NCBI RefSeq assembly: GCF_027497215.1
Contig: NZ_CP114904.1
Coordinates: 1,550,001 to 1,614,000, forward strand
DNA length: 64,000 nucleotides
Direction of reading: 5' to 3'
DNA from: Micromonospora sp. WMMD812
GTDB lineage: Bacteria; Actinomycetota; Actinomycetes; Mycobacteriales; Micromonosporaceae
In this document: one piece after another, positions 62,277-64,000 of the stretch
How the letters are laid out: every line of letters starts with the position of its first letter
Position numbering within the stretch: position 1 is the first letter of the stretch
Made by a program: the position numbers and the translations under genes
The notes under the pieces: generated by a model
What the model saw: the letters and a program-made list of their open reading frames with translations, nothing else
Database searches by the model: none
What the model was told of the DNA's origin: nothing

Positions 62277-64000
62277 ACCTGTGGAAGCCCAAGAAGAGCG
62301 TCGCGGTCGGGGAGGCCGTGCCGTCCCCAGCCGCGCTGTCGGTCACGCCGTCGCACGTGCAGGTCGGCGACGGGTACGCCGCCACCTACGCGGTCTGCGG
62401 CTATCCGGCCGAGGTCGGCCCGGCCTGGCTCGACCCGCTGCTGTCCTACCCCGCCCGAGTCGACGTCGCGGTGCACCTGGACCCGGTGCTGGCACCGCTG
62501 GCCGCGCCGATGCTCAAGCGCCAGCGCGCCCGCCTCGAATCGTCGCGCCGGCTGGACGCCGACTCCGGGAGGCTGGGCGACCCGATGGTCGAGGCGGCAG
62601 CGGCCGACGCCGCCGACCTCGCCGAACGCGTCGCCCGGGGGGCAGCGAAGCTGTTCGAGGTCGGCATCTACATCACCATCCACGCCCGCACCCTCGACGA
62701 GCTGCGTACGGTCACCGCGGGGGTGAAATCCGCCGCCGCCAGCGTGCTGCTGGATCTCCAGCCGGCGACGTTCCGCCACCAGCAGGGCTGGATCTCCACC
62801 CTGCCCATCGGCGTAGACCCGCTGCGGATGCGCCGCATCCTCGACACCACCGCCCTCGCGGCGGCGTTCCCCCTCGCCTCGGCGGACCTCGCCGCACCCG
62901 CCCCCGGCGTCGTCGCCCCACCCGAGGGCGTGCTGTACGGGGTCAACACCACCAGCAACGGGGTGCTGCTGTGGAACCGGTGGGCGCAGGACAACCACAA
63001 CAGCGTCGTCCTCGCCCGCTCCGGCGCGGGCAAAAGCTACTTCGTCAAGCTCGAAGTGCTGCGCAACCTGTACCAGGGCACAGCGGTGTCGGTCATCGAC
63101 CCCGAGGACGAGTACACGCCCCTCGCCGCGCACGTCGGCGGCACCGTGGTGCAGCTCGGCCAACCGGACGTGCGCATCAACCCCCTCGACCTGCCCACCG
63201 ACCAGCGCCCGGACACGCTGACCCGGCGGGGTCTGTACCTGCACACGCTGATCTCGGTCATGCTCGGCGCCACCCCGCCGCCAGCCGAACGCGCCGCCCT
63301 CGACCGGGCCATCACCACCACCTACCACCGGGCCGGGATCAACAGCAACCCGGCGACCTGGACCCGACCTGCGCCGCTGCTGCGGGACCTGGCCGCGGTG
63401 CTCGCCGACGACGACGATCACGCCGCCGGGCAACTCGCCGCGCGGCTCGCCCCCTGGACCGTGGGAAACTTCGCCGGCCTGTTCGACGGGCCGACCACCA
63501 CCATCCCGCGCGGGCACCTGGTGGTGTGGTCGCTGCGGCACCTGCCCGACGAGCTACGCACCGTCGGCACCCTGCTGGCCCTCGACTCCATCTGGTCCGC
63601 CATCGACACACCCACCGCAACCGCCCGCCGGCGCCGGCAGCTGGTGGTGGTGGACGAAGCGTGGCTGCTGATGCGCGACGGCGAAGGCGCACGGTTCCTG
63701 TTCCGGATGGCGAAGGCCGCCCGCAAGCGGTCCGCGGGGCTGTGCATCATCACCCAGGACGCCGCCGATGTGCTGTCGACCGACCTCGGCCTCGCCGTGG
63801 TGTCCAACGCCGCGACCCAGGTCCTGATGCGGCAAAGCACCCAGTCGATCGACGCGGTGTCCGAGGCGTTCAACCTGACCGCCGGGGAGTCACGGCTGCT
63901 CCTGTCGGCACCCAGAGGCGAGGGTCTGCTCGTCGCCGACCGCGCCCGGATTCCGTTCCGCAGCGTCGGGTCGGCCGCTGAGCACAAGATCGCCGTGACT
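62273..64000 (+). CDS. VirB4-like conjugation ATPase, 3' end outside the window
   Basis: The GTG at 62273 overlaps the PrgI stop. The frame stays open to the end of the window (576 codons seen). Walker A is ARSGAGKSYF near residue 247 and Walker B is LVVVDEAWLLM near 455, followed by ARKRSAGLCIITQDAADVLS, all typical of VirB4/TraE ATPases that power type IV secretion. The N-terminal 230 residues form the usual membrane-binding and assembly domain. No stop codon is present, so the gene is cut only by the window border. Confidence 0.92.
   Translation, partial: MNLWKPKKSVAVGEAVPSPAALSVTPSHVQVGDGYAATYAVCGYPAEVGPAWLDPLLSYPARVDVAVHLDPVLAPLAAPMLKRQRARLESSRRLDADSGRLGDPMVEAAAADAADLAERVARGAAKLFEVGIYITIHARTLDELRTVTAGVKSAAASVLLDLQPATFRHQQGWISTLPIGVDPLRMRRILDTTALAAAFPLASADLAAPAPGVVAPPEGVLYGVNTTSNGVLLWNRWAQDNHNSVVLARSGAGKSYFVKLEVLRNLYQGTAVSVIDPEDEYTPLAAHVGGTVVQLGQPDVRINPLDLPTDQRPDTLTRRGLYLHTLISVMLGATPPPAERAALDRAITTTYHRAGINSNPATWTRPAPLLRDLAAVLADDDDHAAGQLAARLAPWTVGNFAGLFDGPTTTIPRGHLVVWSLRHLPDELRTVGTLLALDSIWSAIDTPTATARRRRQLVVVDEAWLLMRDGEGARFLFRMAKAARKRSAGLCIITQDAADVLSTDLGLAVVSNAATQVLMRQSTQSIDAVSEAFNLTAGESRLLLSAPRGEGLLVADRARIPFRSVGSAAEHKIAVT

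Noticed and set aside
62024..63541. A 505-codon minus-strand open frame
   Set aside because: It is antisense to VirB4, whose Walker motifs are clear.
1..64000. tRNA genes or CRISPR arrays
   Set aside because: I looked for TPsiC-arm consensus and for regularly spaced repeats by eye and saw none; a covariance-model scan would be needed to exclude a tRNA.

Overview
The window is GC-rich actinobacterial DNA. Many genes start with GTG, and the gene families (mycothiol-type maleylpyruvate isomerase, SigE-type sigma factor, DUF4192, DUF6933, AfsR-like STAND regulators, PrgI/VirB4 conjugation genes) fit the Micromonosporaceae, for example Micromonospora or Actinoplanes. This placement rests on gene content and is not proven. 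I saw no rRNA, tRNA or CRISPR array.

This is an accessory, mobile-element-rich region. Parts of an integrative-conjugative element or plasmid backbone are interleaved with cargo and with many decayed genes. Backbone-like parts are: a minus-strand operon at 7.8-11.9 kb (zinc-ribbon protein, degenerate GGDEF protein, two unknowns, DUF4192); a methyltransferase, methyltransferase-like protein and sigma-like protein module at 15.6-19.2 kb; a second, partly truncated copy of that module at 45.3-46.8 kb; and a type IV secretion cluster at 55.0-64.0 kb (VirB2-like pilin, VirB6-like channel, PrgI, VirB4 running off the end). A recurring CTGACAG/CTGTCAG motif precedes several of these parts and may tie them into one regulon.

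Layout: 0.5-7.7 kb holds an AraC regulator, a tandem-duplicated LtrA membrane protein, a DUF6745-like fragment, a frameshifted helicase-associated-domain gene and DUF6933. At 12.5-15.3 kb are an ArsR/SRPBCC/mycothiol-isomerase operon and a divergent SnoaL/TetR pair. At 19.5-24 kb are TfoX, an acyltransferase-like protein, an IS110 remnant, DUF4386, an XRE/membrane-protein operon and a truncated ECF41-type sigma gene. At 24.2-27.9 kb lies the best candidate for an undescribed system: a membrane-anchored STAND ATPase with TPR repeats, an atypical LuxR-type regulator lacking an obvious phospho-acceptor, and a small acidic protein on a divergent promoter. It is followed by an orphan Imm7-like immunity gene.

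At 28-36 kb are small metabolic and regulatory genes (GNAT, broken LRR gene, UPF0158, two P-loop kinases, MFS/LysR pair, secreted DUF4394 protein). At 37-49 kb is a gene graveyard: remnants of an FAD oxidoreductase, thioredoxin reductase, integrase, IS110, MocR, AlkZ-like protein, IS5, HflX and a carbohydrate-binding domain, mixed with intact LysR, C39 peptidase, DUF4396, DUF417 and unknown genes. At 49-54 kb are NmrA/HxlR, a HAD phosphatase, a SigE sigma factor with its partner, an integrase remnant and an AhpD-like protein. A cargo block at 56.6-61.3 kb (two paralogous hydrolases, an XRE-STAND-TPR regulator, one unknown) splits the conjugation cluster.

Several disruptions are single-base frameshifts at A homopolymers, and one gene has an in-frame TAG. 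Some apparent pseudogenes could therefore be sequencing errors.
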